A stretch of DNA of 64,000 nt, taken from contig JARBJD010000105.1 in assembly GCA_033064195.1 (NCBI GenBank), positions 124,001-188,000 on the forward strand. Direction: 5' to 3'. The number at the start of each line of letters is the position of its first letter. Within the stretch, counting starts at the first letter, position 1. Positions 32,041-44,000 of this stretch are shown here, piece by piece. The stretch is from Blattamonas nauphoetae (lineage: Eukaryota; Preaxostyla; Oxymonadida). The notes beneath the pieces were generated by a model. That model ran no database searches. It saw only the letters and a program-made list of their open reading frames with translations, and was not told the origin of the DNA. The translations under genes were made by a program, and so were the position numbers.

Positions 32041-32421
32041 CCATTTTAGATCGAATCACTGGATGGCGCTGATGAATCCATCAGCGCTTATTGCCCAGTG
32101 GTTGTACTCTCATCTCATGGCAAGCTTGTTTCATTTTGCTCTGCAAACTTTCATTTTCTTCAAAACAGATACTGTTTTGGTTTATTTTCATCAGGTTCCT
32201 TCGATCCTCTCCAAAATAATATTCTTTGGAAGGTGAATCAGTTTGCTTTTCTCTTACGATGATGTTATGTGCCCTTTTCGTTCCTAAGATCGTATGTCCA
32301 CAAGTTTTCAGGGGCAATTCATTGACAAAAAACTGCTCCCTCGCTCCAAAACAGATGTTCCGTATCGCCCTTCTCTTTCGATTATTTTCCGATCAGGAGA
32401 CGTTCCAAACAACTCGGGCAC
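32041..32421. other. Intergenic with a perfect short hairpin at 32066-32087
   Basis: This 380-bp gap holds no gene that I can support. A 9-bp perfect stem, GCGCTGATG / CATCAGCGC with a 4-nt loop, occupies 32066-32074 and 32079-32087, just downstream of the preceding stop codon. It could be a 3'-UTR structure; otherwise nothing is seen. Confidence 0.45.
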
Positions 32422-34626
32422 ATGACTGATCTTGAATTGATTCAGGAAGATGACGAAAACTTTTCTACGGTTTCTGAGAAGGAACAAAGGAAGCTTGATG
32501 CCTCACAAGCCAAAGGTGGGAAGAAAGGGACAAAACCAAAAGTTGTCATCCATATCCCGCGAAATTCTAACCAATTTCGTTTTGATGGAAAGGCTAAAGA
32601 TTCTGCCCGATGGTTCAAAGGAAGTGGAATCTCTCACACTGTCTGTCTCATGTGCAATCGGGAAATTATTGAAGAAAAAGATATGGCTTCTCATCCTACA
32701 AGAGTTCCATCAACTGAGACCACCCTCGCTGTGGGTCATGCCTTAGTCACATTCAAACTCATCATCCGCGCCTACAGGAAAGAAAAACTTGAAGCAGAAC
32801 GACGAAAATACGAACAAATTGAAAAAGAAGATGGAATTACGATTGGAAAGGGAGTTGACAGCTTTAAACAGCTTCCTCCGGAGATCCGTCCAACACAAAA
32901 CGGAAACTCATCTTCAAATACGGGATATGGCACGGGAATGGGGAAAAAGACGATGACAACATTTGACTATGCTGCATTAGTTTATGATGGACGACGAGAG
33001 AAAGACGATGACTTAACAACAGAGCCTGTCCACACAGACCAATTTGAACGGTGGCACTGGCATGGCAAATCATACCCGTCGATTGGGATATATAATGACA
33101 CGGATGTGCATAGTGTTTTTTACAAACCAGCACCTCTAATCAAAACAACAGTCAAAACAGTCAAGAAAGATTCAGCTCGAGTTCATATTCCGAAAGCGCG
33201 GCCCAAAACAGCGGATAAAGCCAAAGGATCTCTCCCTTTTCCAGATTGTTCATTGGCAAAGATAGTTTCTGAAGAGAAAAAGCCCACCTTAAACACGTAT
33301 CGCCATGTGAAGGCTAAAGTCAATAGCACAATGAAATCCTCGACAGGAAGAAGACGGAGAACATCCAGCGGTGCCAGTGAGTTTGGTGGAGCACGAAAAG
33401 CTAAACTTGTCTTCGCTGATGAGCATCCAAAAGAGAAAGGAGCCTTTTCACTTGTTATCAAACAACCGATTGTTGGAAGCCCACCGTCGGATTCATTTTT
33501 GGTCATGGGCCAAGTTCCCCAATCAGGGACGCATGTATTCACCGATCGAAGTGATTACCGTAACGTCACACAGTCAGATCCACAAGTCACAAGCGCCATC
33601 CCTGGATCGGCCACACAACACGGAAATGCGCATTGGGCACAGAATATGTGGTCATCTGACCCTTCAAAACCAACTGATGAACGAGTTAGAAGCAATAGTG
33701 GGGTAGCAATTGGTACTGATTTTTCAGAAAGCGATGAAGATGAATACGAAGTTATCTATGGTGATTCTGATGAAGACGATGATCCTTTACTTAATCCGAC
33801 TCAGGGACTTGTCTCGTTCAGACAAGAAAAGGCCAGAGGAGAGTCGATTCGGCCTCAGAGTGCTGGCGACCATGTGTGGATGCAACACAAACAGACACAA
33901 TCCGTTTCAATGCAACCACGGTCAGCCACATCTCTTGGATATACAGCTGATGGATCAAAATCTCATTCCCATGATCTTTGTCCCTCTCCAGCCACATTCC
34001 ATCAGAACGTGCATGGCAGCCCGTCAGTCTCATCCAGTGCGCCCAAAACTCGGAGATCAACAGAATCTCATCGTAATGACTTGAGAAATGATAGTTGGAT
34101 CGAGAGACAACTTGAAAGGCAGGAAAAACTTGAGGATCATCTTCAGAGAACAAGAGCCTCACAAACGCGCCCAACATCTCGCTCCATACAACGAACTGCC
34201 CAATCCCGTGGTACTAACGAGGTTGATGTCAGTATGGAAGATGACGCTGAGCTTGATGCACTTCAAAAACTGATTTCAAATGCGATCTCAACAATCAGCC
34301 AAGCATCCGGAGAGGAGAACTCGCTCCAGCCTCTTGCCTCAAATGAAGAGACAGATTCTATCAGACCAAAAGCCAGACAACTCTTTCCGAAACCGTCACA
34401 AGTTGTTCGGCCATCAAAGCCCAAACGCCGCAAAACCCAATTTGGGAAAGCGTGCGAGTTGCTTGATAAAGGAAATGATGAAGATATCCCAGCGCTTTTG
34501 CTGAAACTCATCCCTACACTGTCTGTTGCATCTTACAACGATCAAAAAACCAATCCGATATTTCTCTCACGCACAGCACCGTTTTGCATGGATTGTAATA
34601 AAAAGTTGATTGAGCAAGGCGAATGA
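32422..34626 (+). CDS. Unknown protein with CxxC motifs at both ends
   Basis: A 734-residue single-exon frame starting MTDLELIQED at 32422. Unrecognised. An early segment (about residues 65-120) reads ARWFKGSGISHTVCLMC and continues into helices; the extreme C-terminus reads FCMDCNKKLIEQ. The two CxxC pairs, about 640 residues apart, could form one zinc site if the ends meet, or contact separate partners; both are speculation. Between them is mostly polar, Ser/Lys/Arg/Asp-rich sequence with an acidic cluster (SESDEDEYEVIYGDSDEDDD, about residues 436-455) and an Arg/Ser-rich stretch. A Trp-containing patch (FERWHWHGKSYPSIGIYND, about 210-228) looks structured. Confidence 0.65.
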   Translation: MTDLELIQEDDENFSTVSEKEQRKLDASQAKGGKKGTKPKVVIHIPRNSNQFRFDGKAKDSARWFKGSGISHTVCLMCNREIIEEKDMASHPTRVPSTETTLAVGHALVTFKLIIRAYRKEKLEAERRKYEQIEKEDGITIGKGVDSFKQLPPEIRPTQNGNSSSNTGYGTGMGKKTMTTFDYAALVYDGRREKDDDLTTEPVHTDQFERWHWHGKSYPSIGIYNDTDVHSVFYKPAPLIKTTVKTVKKDSARVHIPKARPKTADKAKGSLPFPDCSLAKIVSEEKKPTLNTYRHVKAKVNSTMKSSTGRRRRTSSGASEFGGARKAKLVFADEHPKEKGAFSLVIKQPIVGSPPSDSFLVMGQVPQSGTHVFTDRSDYRNVTQSDPQVTSAIPGSATQHGNAHWAQNMWSSDPSKPTDERVRSNSGVAIGTDFSESDEDEYEVIYGDSDEDDDPLLNPTQGLVSFRQEKARGESIRPQSAGDHVWMQHKQTQSVSMQPRSATSLGYTADGSKSHSHDLCPSPATFHQNVHGSPSVSSSAPKTRRSTESHRNDLRNDSWIERQLERQEKLEDHLQRTRASQTRPTSRSIQRTAQSRGTNEVDVSMEDDAELDALQKLISNAISTISQASGEENSLQPLASNEETDSIRPKARQLFPKPSQVVRPSKPKRRKTQFGKACELLDKGNDEDIPALLLKLIPTLSVASYNDQKTNPIFLSRTAPFCMDCNKKLIEQGE

Positions 34627-34791
34627 AGGACAGTACACACGAATATCTGCTCATTTTCCGCTCTTATCGACTGGAAAGTTGAAACAACGATATTTTTCGT
34701 TTGGATCTCTTCTGTTGTAGAGATGAACAACTTGATTCTCATAGTCGATTTTTCATTTTGTGAAGTGTATCATAATCCGAAATAAAGAATA

Positions 34792-37700
34792 TCAAATATA
34801 AAGCGAGGCCACAAACACGATTCCTCTCTTGATTTTTTGTGAACAGCTCGCAAACTTCTTGATCATCGCTTCTGATCCCATCACCTGTGCGGCCTCCGAC
34901 AGCTCCATCAGCAACTCATCCACTCTCCTCAGAACACGAATAATGGACCCCTCAAAGGCCTCTGAAGTTTGGCAGATTGTCTTAAAGTCCGCTCCCTGCG
35001 TCCAAAGATAAGCAGCCTCCAGAACCGACAGATTCACTCCAATCATATTCTCTGTCTCAATCCCACAATGCTTCGCAACCTCAATAATCTTTCTTGCCTC
35101 CTCCTGCAACACTTTGATCGGTTCCACGAGATCTTTCCGGACTTCGACCATGTCGTCTCCCCTCTCCTGGACGAGTAGGACAGACAGAATGGCAACAATC
35201 TGTGGTTCGGTCAGGTTGCTGAAATATCCAGTGTAGAGCAACTGGGCAGCGAGGACCTCGTTGATGGAGTTGACAGCACAGACGGTCTGTCCCTTCGCTG
35301 TGACCACCTTTTCGATTGGCTCGAGCATGGCAAAGCGAGACAGGATTTCGATCATCCCGTTCAGCTCGCGCTTCAGGATGCCTTCCTTCATGTCCTCGAT
35401 GAGCGACTTCTGGGTCTCGATTTCGGCTTTGCCTTTCTTCCATTCTTCACACTTCACGATGTCTTTCATTGTGATCGATTCTGTGTCCTTCTTCAGCTCT
35501 TTCTCGAGTGTTTCCATCCGCATCCGGATTCCCTTCACTTCTTCGTCATCGATCCCAAGATCCTCCAAACTCAGTTCGGGGAGAACGCCGTTGAACGTCT
35601 CGTTCACTTTCAGAAGCGATTCCCCAACAGCCTGTCTTGCTGTCTCTGGATTGAGATCGGGAGGGAGTTGGAAGCGAATCGACGTGATCACCCGAATTGC
35701 TGCCAGTTTGACCGGAACAACAATAAACACAGTATGCTTGTTGACGTTCTTTGTCGGAGCAGGCAGAGGACAGGCCGGTGTGATGGGTGTGTAAGTCCAG
35801 CTGGCCACAGAAGGGACGGGCCGTGGAGTGCTATTTTCGGTTCCTTTCTGCACAGCGACGAGGCAGTCGACGACATAGCTCGGCTCGTCGTCGGATCGGC
35901 GGATGTTTCTCTTCATAAACGACACAACGATGCCATACCCCCACTCTTGTGCGTCGGAGGCGATTCGGACAACGCGGCCTGTTTGGAGGAAGGGGAGAGA
36001 CGTGATGGGGGCGTTGGTGACTTTGTGAAGAGACTTGGCAAGAGAATTGTGGACGCAGAGGATGTTGTGGAATCTGTCAACGGCACGAGATGGCTGGGGA
36101 AGGGCAGAATGCGTTTTTTCAAGCTCGAGAAGCTCTTGAAAACTCAAAAAGAGAGAAAGACAGACCGTTTTCGAGTTGTGGGATTTTCTTGGTTGTTTGG
36201 AATTGAAGGAAGGAATGTGAGATGATGAAGGAAGGACTAGCTGCCTCGATGCGCAGTGTGTTGAGAATCATGTTGAAGGAGAGATGGAATTGTGACAACA
36301 GAGGATCTGACGAGCCCTGAAGAGATGAAGAGAAAAGGAGGTGAAAGGAGATAAACAATCTCAAACCTTCATCATATCTTGCATTTCCTTACTGCTGATC
36401 CGTTCATCACCGACAACTATCACGATACCTCGCTCGTCAAGGCCTCGACGCCCAGCTCGTCCACTCATCTGGATGTACTCTCCCCCATTGATGTATCTGT
36501 ACTCTTTCCCATCAAACTTCCGAATTCCACTAAAAATCACTGTTTTTGCCGGCATGTTCAATCCCATGGCAAATGTCTCGGTTGCAACGAGAACTTCGAT
36601 CAACCCTTCCTGGAAAAGAAGTTCAACAATCTCTTTGAGAACTGGAATTAGTCCCGAATGATGGACACCAATTCCTCGAACTAAGAAAGGGCGGAGATTA
36701 TTGATTTGAGGGATGTTTCGATCGGCTTCAGGGATCGTGCTGATTGCTCTGTCGAAAATGGAGTTGACCGCTTTCATTCGATCTTCATTGTCTGCAATGA
36801 TTCCCTTCTTTCCCAAGGTTGTGGCTATATTTTCAACTTCTTTCTTGCTGAAGCAGAAAACGATGCATGGATTGAAGTTGAGTGACATCACAAGTTTGAT
36901 GATCTTGTAAATATCCTCCTTCTCCGAGGTGTTCATCTTTCGTGTTGTTCCACTTCCTTGTTGAGCATTTGATGTTTTCATTGTCTGCATTGCTTGAGAG
37001 AATGAGTTCTCTCGGAAAACGCCATGTTCGTCAACAACAAGATGAAGTCCTTTACCTCCAACAGGGAAAAGGTAATGCTGGAGTGGAACTGGGCGGTAAT
37101 CTGTTGAAACAACATGACAAGGCTGGTTGTGGATCGAGCAAATCCATTCAGCAAATTCTTTGGCGTTCGGAATGGTCGCAGAGAGAAAAACAAAACGGCA
37201 ATTTTTTGGGAGTGAAATAATGGTTTCTTCCCAGACAACACCACGTTCATAATCACGCATGTAGTGAATTTCATCGAAAATAACCCAGGCGACTTCTCTG
37301 GTCACCTCTGATCCTTTGTAGAGCATATTCCGTAAAATCTCTGTTGTCATAACGAGACACTTTGCTGTTTCATTGAGAGTAACATCTCCAGTCATCAGAC
37401 CAACACTATCAAAGTGTTCAGAGAGCTCTCGATATTTTTGATTGGAGAGAGCTTTGATTGGACTTGTATAGATCACTTTTTGATTAGCTCGAAGGGCTGT
37501 GGCAATTGCATACAGTGCAACCACTGTTTTTCCAGCTGATGTATGGGCAGAGACGAGTACACTCTCACCTGAGATTGTGATGTAATTGAAAGGAAGTATG
37601 TTGGAAGAAAAAATGATAATACCTTTGTCAACACATCGAACAGCAGCTTCTTGGAATTCATCGAGTTTGAAAGGGAAAGTCTTTGCTGGTTCAGTGTTTG

Positions 37701-37851
37701 TTTGTGTTTGGGCGGGAGGAACCCATCCAGGGGGAATGACTGCTTCATGAACACAGTTTGTTGCGATTACTGGTTTCTCATAGACTGACTCGGTTTGGTC
37801 GAGCGTAATTTCGGCAGGCTGCTTGGCAGGAGGCTGTTCATCCTTCTGCAT
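34792..37851 (-). CDS. MTR4: Exosome-associated DExH RNA helicase MTR4 (SKIV2L2)
   Basis: One gene over two long exons and shorter pieces. Introns: about 37569-37619 (51 bp), one near 36313-36361 after QDMMK, and a 31-bp intron near 36131-36161. Motifs: Walker [14 protein letters not shown] ([11 protein letters not shown]), SAT (FLSATIPN) and motif [22 protein letters not shown] is typical of the Ski2/Mtr4 family. The second exon supplies [19 protein letters not shown], matching Mtr4's winged-helix region; an arch segment with a KOW-like strand pattern follows, then the DSHCT C-terminal helical domain to SLYI. The helicase feeds RNA to the nuclear exosome. The N-terminus before the helicase core is short, about 60 residues. 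Length, about 970, is normal for the family. Confidence 0.92.
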
Positions 37852-38052
37852 TTTGCTCGAAAAACCATGTTGGGCCTCTCGATGACTCTCGTGATAATCA
37901 CGTGGAGAAGTGCATTATGGTGACACAACACGATTAGTGAAGGTGAAAATGAGAGAAGGAGGAAATAAAAAGGCGAGGAACGATCGACATTCTCTGAGAT
38001 GAATTAATCAGTAGATTGTTCCATTTGAAGCAAAAAGGAGGTTTCAGATATC

Positions 38053-38547
38053 TTACTTCTTCTTCTTGAGTTCCTTCTTCTCTGGAACATTGACAATCTT
38101 CCAGGCTAGATGACGAGGAGGTTGTAGAAAAATGAGAGATTAAGAAGGGGTATGGAGGTAGATACCACGAGGAAGGCTCTTCTTGATCTTAGCAGCCTTC
38201 TTAGCGTCGTTGACAGTGAGGGTGTGGAGGGTGTTTGGTCCACGAAGCTTGAATTTGAAGACGCTTCCGTTGCGCTTCACACGGCAGACTGATGACATAA
38301 TTCACGATAAAAATGGGAAGAAATAAGTGAAAGGCAGAGATGACAAGATGAGTATCATCAAATAGCAATACCTTTGGTTTGGGAAGCAGATGCGAGCTTG
38401 ACGAATTCCTTGATATCAGAGATGGCCTTTGGCTGCGAATTTGAGAGAAGAGTAAGTAATAATGATAAATATCAGGATTAAACAACCATTTGCTTGGTTG
38501 GAAATCGAAAACAGCATCAATAAGTCATTATTTCAGTTTCATACCAT
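38053..38547 (-). CDS. RPL38: Large-subunit ribosomal protein eL38
   Basis: Four exons; introns at 38433-38544 (112 bp), 38289-38371 (83 bp) and 38106-38165 (60 bp). As in eL42, the first coding exon is just the ATG. The protein reads M-PKAISDIKEFVKLASASQTK, then VCRVKRNGSVFKFKLRGPN, THTL-type strand and KKAAKIKKSLPR, ending AWKIVNVPEKKELKKKK. These match eL38 (about 70 residues elsewhere); the Lys-rich tail here is longer than usual by roughly ten residues. It is a structural component of the cytosolic large subunit. It lies 200 bp upstream of MTR4 on the same strand. Confidence 0.92.
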
Positions 38548-39315
38548 GATGACGATCTATCCCATTAATCTCGAACACAATCCACCTCACAGAGACAACA
38601 GTCCAATGTCAGTCTAAACGATCCCGTACAATTTTGAGATCATCTTACGTAGTTCTTGAGGATATCAATTGCGTTTTCACTGTGATCTGTCACGGAATCT
38701 CAAGTGACATTTGAGCAAGTATTTATGAAAAGACTCACCACACTATAGTTGGTGACAAAAAACTTTTTTTCGTCTAATTACCGTTTAGATGTTCACTAAA
38801 CTTATGAGGGGTGAAATTTTTAGTTTTTGTTTTGATCACAACAGATTTCACTGATTTTTGACATTGCCTTTTAATTACCCAATTTTGTTTCAAAACCTCT
38901 CAAAAAGCTTCTCAATGATGAAATCCATCTAAAAAAACCGATTCTGTGAGAGAGAATCAATACAAATGAATCAATCGAGATGAAAGACGAAAAAAGTTTT
39001 CTCTGGTTCGATCCTGAAAAAACCTTCGATGATCCATCCTTGTTCAAAAAAAGGAGTCAAAACAATTAATAAAAAGCTGAAATGTGAAAACAAATAAATG
39101 ACCACCAGTGAGTCATTTCAAAAATATACGCTCATTTCAACTCAGTCCTTGGAACGAGATACTCGATTATGAGACGTCATAACTTAAGAGTCACACATTG
39201 TATTGTCCTTTCAGTGTATTGAAAGTTTTGAAAAATAAAGTCTTTGGAAAACAAGAGAGCGAAATGCAAATGAAAAGTAACTGTGAAATAAGTGGCGAAT
39301 GATGAAATAAGATTG
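38548..39315. other. AT-rich intergenic region, nothing recognised
   Basis: Nearly 770 bp without a supportable gene. It should hold the eL38 promoter on its left and the 3' end of the Josephin gene on its right. Several A- or T-runs occur but no tRNA, repeat or long open frame; a GGTTCGATCC string at about 39006 lacks the rest of a tRNA. Confidence 0.5.
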
Positions 39316-40921
39316 CTACAAATCAATGTTACGTTGAAAATCTTCACTTTGTGATGTTTCAGAGTCATCTTCTTTCGGAAGTTCAACTTGATCAGGAGCT
39401 ACAGGGTCCGTTTCCTTGTCCGAATGATCTCCCTTCTCCTGATTGTATGCTTTGATCTCCTGAGAGTCAGACTGGCTTTCTTCATCAGGTTCAATCTTCG
39501 TCTCGCCAATCTGTTGATCATGCTTGTGACTATCTTCGACAGGAACTTCATCAGTATGGGTGGGGTCGGCGGGGTTGTCTGAAAGATCACGAGGATCATC
39601 GATCTCAGTGTGAAGATCCGTTTTATCACTGTCCTCATTCTTTGTAGAGGATCCCATTGGACGAATGGCGTCATTTGGATCGATTGGCGGGCTGTCTTCA
39701 TCGTGATCGAAGAAGGAAGGGAGTGGGGGAGACCGTCTTTTGTTGTGTTGGGCCTCCCACTTTCGATCTTCTTCTTCTCTCAATCTTTCTTCCTCTTCTT
39801 CTTTCTTCTTCGCCTCCTCTTCCAATAACCTCGCTTCTTCCATTTCTTTCTCTTCCTGTTGTCGAATTAAATCCTCTTCTCTCTGCCGAATCGCCTCTGC
39901 TTCTTTCAGTCTGTCCTGTCTCTCTTGCTCCCACCTGGCTCTCATTGGTTCCATAAGTTGAGTAACTACCTTGGCTCTTTTGAGATAGGTCCAATTTCTC
40001 TTCTTGAATTCTTCGTTGTTGATTCGTCTCTTTTCTTCTGCTGTGGCATCGCATAACGGCGTGTTCGAATAGAAGAAATATGAAACTGTGTCAAGTTCAC
40101 GCTCCGGACATGTAATTAGAATGACTAACGAACTACGTGGGCATTCTCGGAGCTGTTGGTTGATGTATCGAACACACTGGCATAATTGAGTTATGAATCG
40201 AGGAAAGGGGATAAAAAATGAAAATAAAAATGATTTTTTGATGCAATCTGAAAGAAATTATACCTGTTCGGCAGAGCGGTAAGAGGAATGAGTGTCTGCA
40301 AGCGAATCAAGATTGAACCATCTACCCTGGATGCGACGAAAACAAACCCAATGGTTTGAAGAATCTCCCATAGACCAGTTGATGATCATTCCACTTGAGT
40401 TTGCGATATCCACTGCTCGTAGACCTGTGAGAAGGAGAGAAAAAAGATGGTGAAGATGGGAACAACGAACTGTGCTTGGTATGGGGGAAGAAAGAATAAG
40501 GGAGGGAAGCGGCGAACAACGCAAATTGGACAGTGTCAGCATCATAGTTCCCAACACTATCGAACAATGAAAACTGTAAAGAAGGGAATACAATGGGGTC
40601 TTATGACGGAATATTTTGCTCCACGGTGTGGTACAGTCAGATAGACTAGATGCCTAGAAGCGAAATAAAAGAGATGAATGATGAGAGGATCAATTCAGAC
40701 AATTTCATCAAAATCGTCTTTGGATGCAACACGCCTTTGCATTAAGTTGTTGAGTGACTAAAATTTGAGATTGATTAAAAATGAATCAAATAGTCGAGAA
40801 AAGTGCATTTAAGATCATTATAAGGGATAAAAGCTCCAGAAGACTCGATGAGAAAACAAACATGGATAGCACAAAGTTGCCTTTTCTGTTCTTCACGGAA
40901 GACGGTTGGTTGGATTGTCAT
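39316..40921 (-). CDS. Josephin-domain deubiquitinase
   Basis: Multi-exon gene with start ATG at 40921. Spliced N-terminus: MTIQPTVFREEQKRQLCAIH joined to SLNNLMQRR, giving the Josephin catalytic Cys motif (LCAxHxLNNLxQ). Next come DDFDEIASSL, then GNYDADTVQFALFAA, and later the catalytic His in SSNHWVCF and the Asn in WFNLDSL. Introns are short (35-75 bp), for example one of 35 bp joining KTP to FVGNYD and one of 46 bp before LRAVDIANSS. Josephin enzymes hydrolyse ubiquitin chains. After the domain comes VVTQLMEPMRARW, a Glu/Arg-rich coiled coil and a long acidic Asp/Ser-rich tail (to 39316). No clear UIM is seen, unlike ataxin-3. Confidence 0.85.
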
Positions 40922-41032
40922 TGTACCAGAACCCAACCGAACAGAAAAGATGAGGAGAAAGAGGAGTTGTGCGGCGATTGAAAATAGATTTGAAAAAAAG
41001 GTGGCTCGATCAAAAATGAAGATAATTCCGAA

Positions 41033-44000
41033 TTAATCTTTCTTTGGTTGAAGTGGCATAACATGATGAATATGAAAAGAAGAAACAAAACTGGACACAA
41101 TACTTTGTTCAGAATTGGTCCATTCATCCTCAGCGACTATGGACTTTGCCTCATCAAGAGTGCAAAACAAAACCCCGTGATGCATCCCTTTCCCAAATCC
41201 GTCCAGGACACTTGTTTGAAAGGGAACAGATCCTTCTGATGGGACCGAAGCAGGAGTGAACAGTTCGAATGAAGAAAGGTTCTGACCGGACGCGCCGATC
41301 TCGTTCAGTGCTTCGTTGATTCGAGTGACTTCAGAAGGAACAGAGACTGGATCGCAGCTGCGACGGACACAGATGATCCGGCCTGTTTGAGAAAACGAGC
41401 GGAGTTGCGAACATCGGAGTTGGACACACATTTGGAATGCTGCCGACAGAATTCGACTGTGGAGTTCAGACGAGGCCAGGTCACTCAGATTATTCGTCTG
41501 ATATGCACTGACATCGCCCAGCAAGGTGGCGATGTCGGCAAGAGAGGGAATGACAGGCGGGATGAAGAGGGGGACTCGCGTGTCGTGGTGGAGAACGGGG
41601 ATGAGCTGGTCGATATAGAAAGCTTTGAAACAAAGTCCCACAACTTCCTGGAAGAGCGTGTCGAGTGTCTTCTTCGCTTTCGAATCGTTCGGGTTCAGTG
41701 GATCTTTCCACTGCCGATTTCCAGCGACGAGTAGTGCGACCATCTTTCGGATGGTTGTGTCGATCTGGCGACTCGCGTCGGGCTGATTGTCCCACATCAT
41801 GACTTGGCTCTTGCTGACAAGTGCGCGGAAGAAGGTGTAAGAACGAAAGTCGGTTCCGAACAAGAAGTTGGAGACGGTGTCGCGATAAAGGATGATGCGG
41901 AAGGCGTTGAATGTTTCTGCTGCGCTGATGAGGGATGTGATGTCAAGGAGGGAGAGTGGGAGAGTGGGGTCGATGAAGATGGTTCCTTTCGGGTGGCAGA
42001 TCGACAGTTTCTGGATGAGTTCTGTCTCTGTGAGTGAAGGGAGGAGAGGAGGAGATGGGTCGGGGGAAGGGAAGAGGGCAGAATGGATTTCTCTCAGCTG
42101 GGCTTCCACTTCAGATTCTTGAAGGAATGTCTGTACCATCGTGCTCAGTCGCGTCCTCTGCACAGACCAAGTCACTTCATCCACAAGTCGCTTTTTCGGT
42201 GCCACAAACAAAAGATCAACACCGCCCGAATGCAGAGCTTCCGCATCCACAACCATCAAATTCGGGAACGAACTGAAGGTCTGCTGGATAATGTCGTGTT
42301 GGGGAGGGGATATGCAGATTGAGGCGACTCTGAGAGGGACTTCTTCAGAAAGCCATTGATTGTGAGTGGCAGACACAGGCACGTAGTGAGGGAATTGGGG
42401 GTCGTTCAGGCGAGGATGTTCGACTGATCCGTCCATCTCGTAGACCAGACACATTTCGTGTAGTCCTTTCTTGACGATGTCAGGGACAGACAGGAGAGAG
42501 ATGGGGACAGCCATGAAGAAGTGTTTGGGGGAGGACATGAACACGAAAGCAAGATTGTTCCGATGGAGATACTGCATCATCTGTCGCCATCGGAAATTCC
42601 TCTTCCATTTCGAGAAGAGTCGAGCGAGGGGGGTCGCAGGGAAGACGGGAGGAGCAGTGTCCGGACTGTTGAGGAGGGAGGGCGTGATGACACTGCAGCA
42701 GACCATCGATCGGATCCCGTCGAGGACGCCTTCTTCGCCCAAATTCACAAAACTCGCAAGTCGCATCTCTTCCTCCATCACAATGTTGACTCCCTCGATT
42801 GCTAGCACGTCCAGACAGAATTCTTGCCCGCGATTGTGGTCTTCTTCAGTTCGGAGAAAGATGGTACCCTTCGCACTGGCAGCGCTAGAGCACCCTGTCC
42901 ACCCGCTGATCTTCGCAGCCTTCTGCTCCATGTTCACCTCAACCTCAGCCTCGGGAACAAGTGAATTGAGTTTGGCAACCATTTGGATGATTCGATTGCA
43001 GACAGAATCACTCATCGACGACAGGTGGCCTGGTGGAATGACCAGTCGCGGTTTCACGTGGACACGAGTGATCACATCATCCTTCCCGTCGTCTCGCCCT
43101 TCTTCCTCCTTCTTCTCGTCTGTGTCCATGAGCATCGCAGGTTCTTCAGATGTTGTTTGAGAGTCGGAGGATTCTTGGGAAGATGGGGGTTGTTCCGCTG
43201 CGTGGGCCAGTGCTTCTAAGACGTCGTCTTCATTCCATCCCAATCTCTTTCTCCTCTCGCCTTTCTTGAGGATCTGGACTCCTTCCCCCTTCATCGTCAG
43301 TCGACCTGCAAGGTTCAATTCCAACGCCGCCCTCAGCACATCAAACAGGCCGGTCTTCCCAAACTGCTCTCTCTGAGCTTCTTCGATGTGATCTCTCAGC
43401 TCTCGTCGACTCCGAGGGAGGATTAGTGTGTCTTCAAAGAGAGAGTGTCCGTGTGGGACATGCTTGGAGGGGATTGTGGTGTAGAACGTGGATGGGAGGG
43501 GAGTCCAAAGTGAGTCGATAAGGGCGGGCTTTTGGATCAAGAAATCTGGTTGTTGTTGCCCATTCTTGTTTTTTGAATTTGGTTTGTTGGTCAGAAGTGG
43601 TGTTAATAGTCCGTTTGGATCTGTGGGGACCTCGCTTTCGTCATCAGAATCGTCGACGTCGTTGACGAGTCCGTCTCGCTTTGCTAACAAATAAGAAATG
43701 AATCCCGCGGTATCATCACTTCCTCCAGGAAGGTATGAATATTCGAGTGATGGGTTGACGAGTGTAGTGACTGCCCGAACGAATTTAATGTCATCTTTCG
43801 ACTTCGTATCATTGAGCGAACGAGAATAGGATGCAGGGAGGGAATAGAGGAACATATGCTGTGAACCATTAGACGGCTTCAATGCTCGCCCATACATCTC
43901 AACGCACATGGCACATTCGATGGTTGGGGCGTGTGGACCTTCGATGACAAAACATGGGTCTCGTTCAGCTTCCACGTGAATGTCCTCATCCTCAACGATA

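Noticed and set aside
36131..36149. 19-nt intron inside MTR4 that would also keep frame
   Set aside because: A 31-bp intron with a later acceptor also keeps frame, gives a better family match (QLEN-ELLELE) and fits the intron lengths seen elsewhere.
38995..39025. GGTTCGATCC string like a tRNA B-box
   Set aside because: No T stem, acceptor stem or A-box around it; not a tRNA.
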